In this document: positions 5,365 through 5,884 of the stretch, in pieces
How positions within the stretch are numbered: the first letter of the stretch is position 1
Layout: every line of letters starts with the position of its first letter
DNA from: an uncultured Acidobacteriota bacterium
GTDB lineage: Bacteria > Acidobacteriota > Blastocatellia > Pyrinomonadales > Pyrinomonadaceae
NCBI GenBank assembly: GCA_946480545.1
Contig: CAMLKY010000156.1
Coordinates: 1 to 5,884 of the forward strand
Reading direction: 5' to 3'
DNA length: 5,884 nt
The notes under the pieces: generated by a model
Told to the model about the DNA's origin: nothing
Databases searched by the model: none
What the model saw: the letters and a program-made list of their open reading frames with translations, nothing else
Made by a program: the position numbers and the translations under genes

Positions 5365-5643
5365 GCAATAACTGTCTATCTTAGTGGCCATCTAAAATCC
5401 TTTACCGGCGGCGAAACCGAGGTGAGGCTTGATTCGACTTTCGACTCGGTCCAGTCAGCACTCGACTCGCTCTTAGAGCTTCATCCCGCGCTTCGTGATC
5501 GTATTCTGAATGAGCAGGACGAAATCCGGCAGCACGTCAACGTCTTTCTCGGCAGTAAAGACGTGAAACGCCTCGACGGACTAAAGACAGCGACGTCCGG
5601 TGCGAAAGAAATTCATATTTTTAACGCCGTCAGTGGCGGGTAG
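5362..5643 (+). CDS. MoaD/ThiS-family sulfur carrier, CysO-like
   Basis: A 93-residue beta-grasp (ubiquitin-like) protein ending in a Gly-Gly tail, NAVSGG (residues 88-93). In this family the terminal Gly is adenylated by a ThiF/MoeB-type E1 enzyme and converted to a thiocarboxylate that donates sulfur. The family features are the first strand AITVYLSGHLKSFTGG (2-17), the helix SVQSALDSLLELHPALRDRIL (29-49), HVNVFLGSKDVKRLDGL (58-74) and the strand before the tail. The VN(V/I)-x-x-x-x-x-DV-x-x-x-x-GL pattern and the 93-residue length recall CysO, the cysteine-biosynthesis carrier, more than short MoaD. No cysM, mec, moaE or E1 gene is in the window, so the pathway is undetermined. The GTG start is supported by the immediate beta strand and the -10 box 7 nt upstream. 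It follows the Asp-box gene, which may share its transcript. Confidence 0.88.
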   Translation: MAITVYLSGHLKSFTGGETEVRLDSTFDSVQSALDSLLELHPALRDRILNEQDEIRQHVNVFLGSKDVKRLDGLKTATSGAKEIHIFNAVSGG

Positions 5644-5647
5644 TTCA

Positions 5648-5702
5648 GAGTGCAAGCTTTAGCTTGTTTCTCGCGAACTGATACAGGCTAAAGCCTGCAC
5701 TC
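5648..5702. repeat. 55-bp fold-back repeat (GCTTTAGC-type)
   Basis: The arms at 5648-5667 and 5683-5702 are reverse complements at 18 of 20 positions, around a 15-nt loop (5668-5682). Each arm is itself a small palindrome: CAAGCT-TT-AGCTTG on the left and CAGGCT-AA-AGCCTG on the right. It begins 4 nt after the MoaD-like stop and ends 6 nt before the next ATG, leaving no room for a Shine-Dalgarno. It lacks a T-tract. It resembles a widespread dispersed hairpin of environmental genomes. Confidence 0.75.
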
Positions 5703-5708
5703 CAAGCT

Positions 5709-5884
5709 ATGCTCATCAAGGACGAAGTGATCGAAAAGATAAAGAGCGGTGAGATCACGATGTTGTTCCGCCGGTGGTCGCGGCCCGGTGCGAAAGCGGG
5801 CGGCACCCAGATGACCCAGGGCGGGGTCGTTGGAATCGACTCGGTCGAAATAGTGACGGAGGACGAGATCACCGATCTTGACGC
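5709..5884 (+). CDS. ASCH-domain-like protein, N-terminal 58 residues (runs off window)
   Basis: An open frame from ATG 5709 to the window end encodes 58 residues with no stop. It starts MLIKDEVIEKIKSGEITMLFRRWSRP. The 'I-x-x-G-x-I-T-x-x-F-R-R-W' stretch (residues 11-23), followed by AKAGGTQMTQGGVVGIDSVEIV (29-50) and EDEITDLD, looks like the start of a small ASCH-superfamily protein, a PUA-like beta-barrel expected to bind RNA or nucleotides. In this group the conserved Arg-rich turn and Gly residues line the binding cleft. The start has no Shine-Dalgarno because a hairpin repeat ends 6 nt before it; an in-frame ATG at residue 18 is less likely, as it would remove the conserved N-terminus. 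It lies 65 bp after the MoaD-like gene. Any functional link to the Asp-box and MoaD pair is inference only. Confidence 0.62.
   Translation, partial: MLIKDEVIEKIKSGEITMLFRRWSRPGAKAGGTQMTQGGVVGIDSVEIVTEDEITDLD

Overview
The window looks like a stretch of an ordinary chromosome from a moderate-GC environmental bacterium. All recognisable genes are on the + strand. I favour an Acidobacteriota-like (Blastocatellia/Pyrinomonadales-type) genome. The reasons are the set of families (YjbQ, DUF3052, YdeI/OmdA, PhnB-like VOC, DUF853 ATPase, Asp-box protein plus MoaD) and the filling of almost every intergenic gap with a different palindromic or CTCTGCG-type dispersed repeat. This assignment rests on memory of such genomes and has low to moderate confidence.

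Layout. Positions 2-136 may be the tail of an unidentified gene. Repeat-rich DNA follows, up to a GTG-started YjbQ-family gene (278-667) whose last codons and stop lie inside a 71-bp fold-back repeat. Next come a DUF3052 gene (737-1150), a spacer with a good TATAAT box, a DUF1801/YdeI-OmdA gene (1249-1848) and a PhnB-like VOC gene (1897-2328). A long inverted repeat built from 7-bp units fills the next gap. After it lies a HerA-like DUF853 ATPase gene (2495-3973) broken by two lesions: a 1-nt loss near 2982 and an inferred deletion of about 38 nt near 3312, directly after Walker B. A 266-bp spacer carries a head-to-head pair of two-hairpin units. It is followed by a six-Asp-box beta-propeller-like protein (4240-5310), a 93-residue CysO/MoaD-like sulfur carrier ending in GG (5362-5643), another fold-back repeat, and the start of an ASCH-like gene cut by the window end (5709-5884).

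How the genes relate. No pathway links the first five genes; each looks like a single housekeeping or accessory gene separated by repeats. The only plausible functional unit is the Asp-box gene plus the MoaD/CysO-like gene, 51 bp apart, possibly with the ASCH-like gene. No E1-like activating enzyme, JAMM protease or molybdopterin synthase large subunit is visible here to complete a sulfur-transfer or ubiquitin-like pathway.

I found no CRISPR array, transposase, rRNA or tRNA, and no convincing new defence system. The points most worth attention are the damaged ATPase gene, the repeats that intrude into gene ends and starts, and two GTG-started genes that each have a -10-like hexamer exactly 7 nt upstream, suggesting leaderless transcription.
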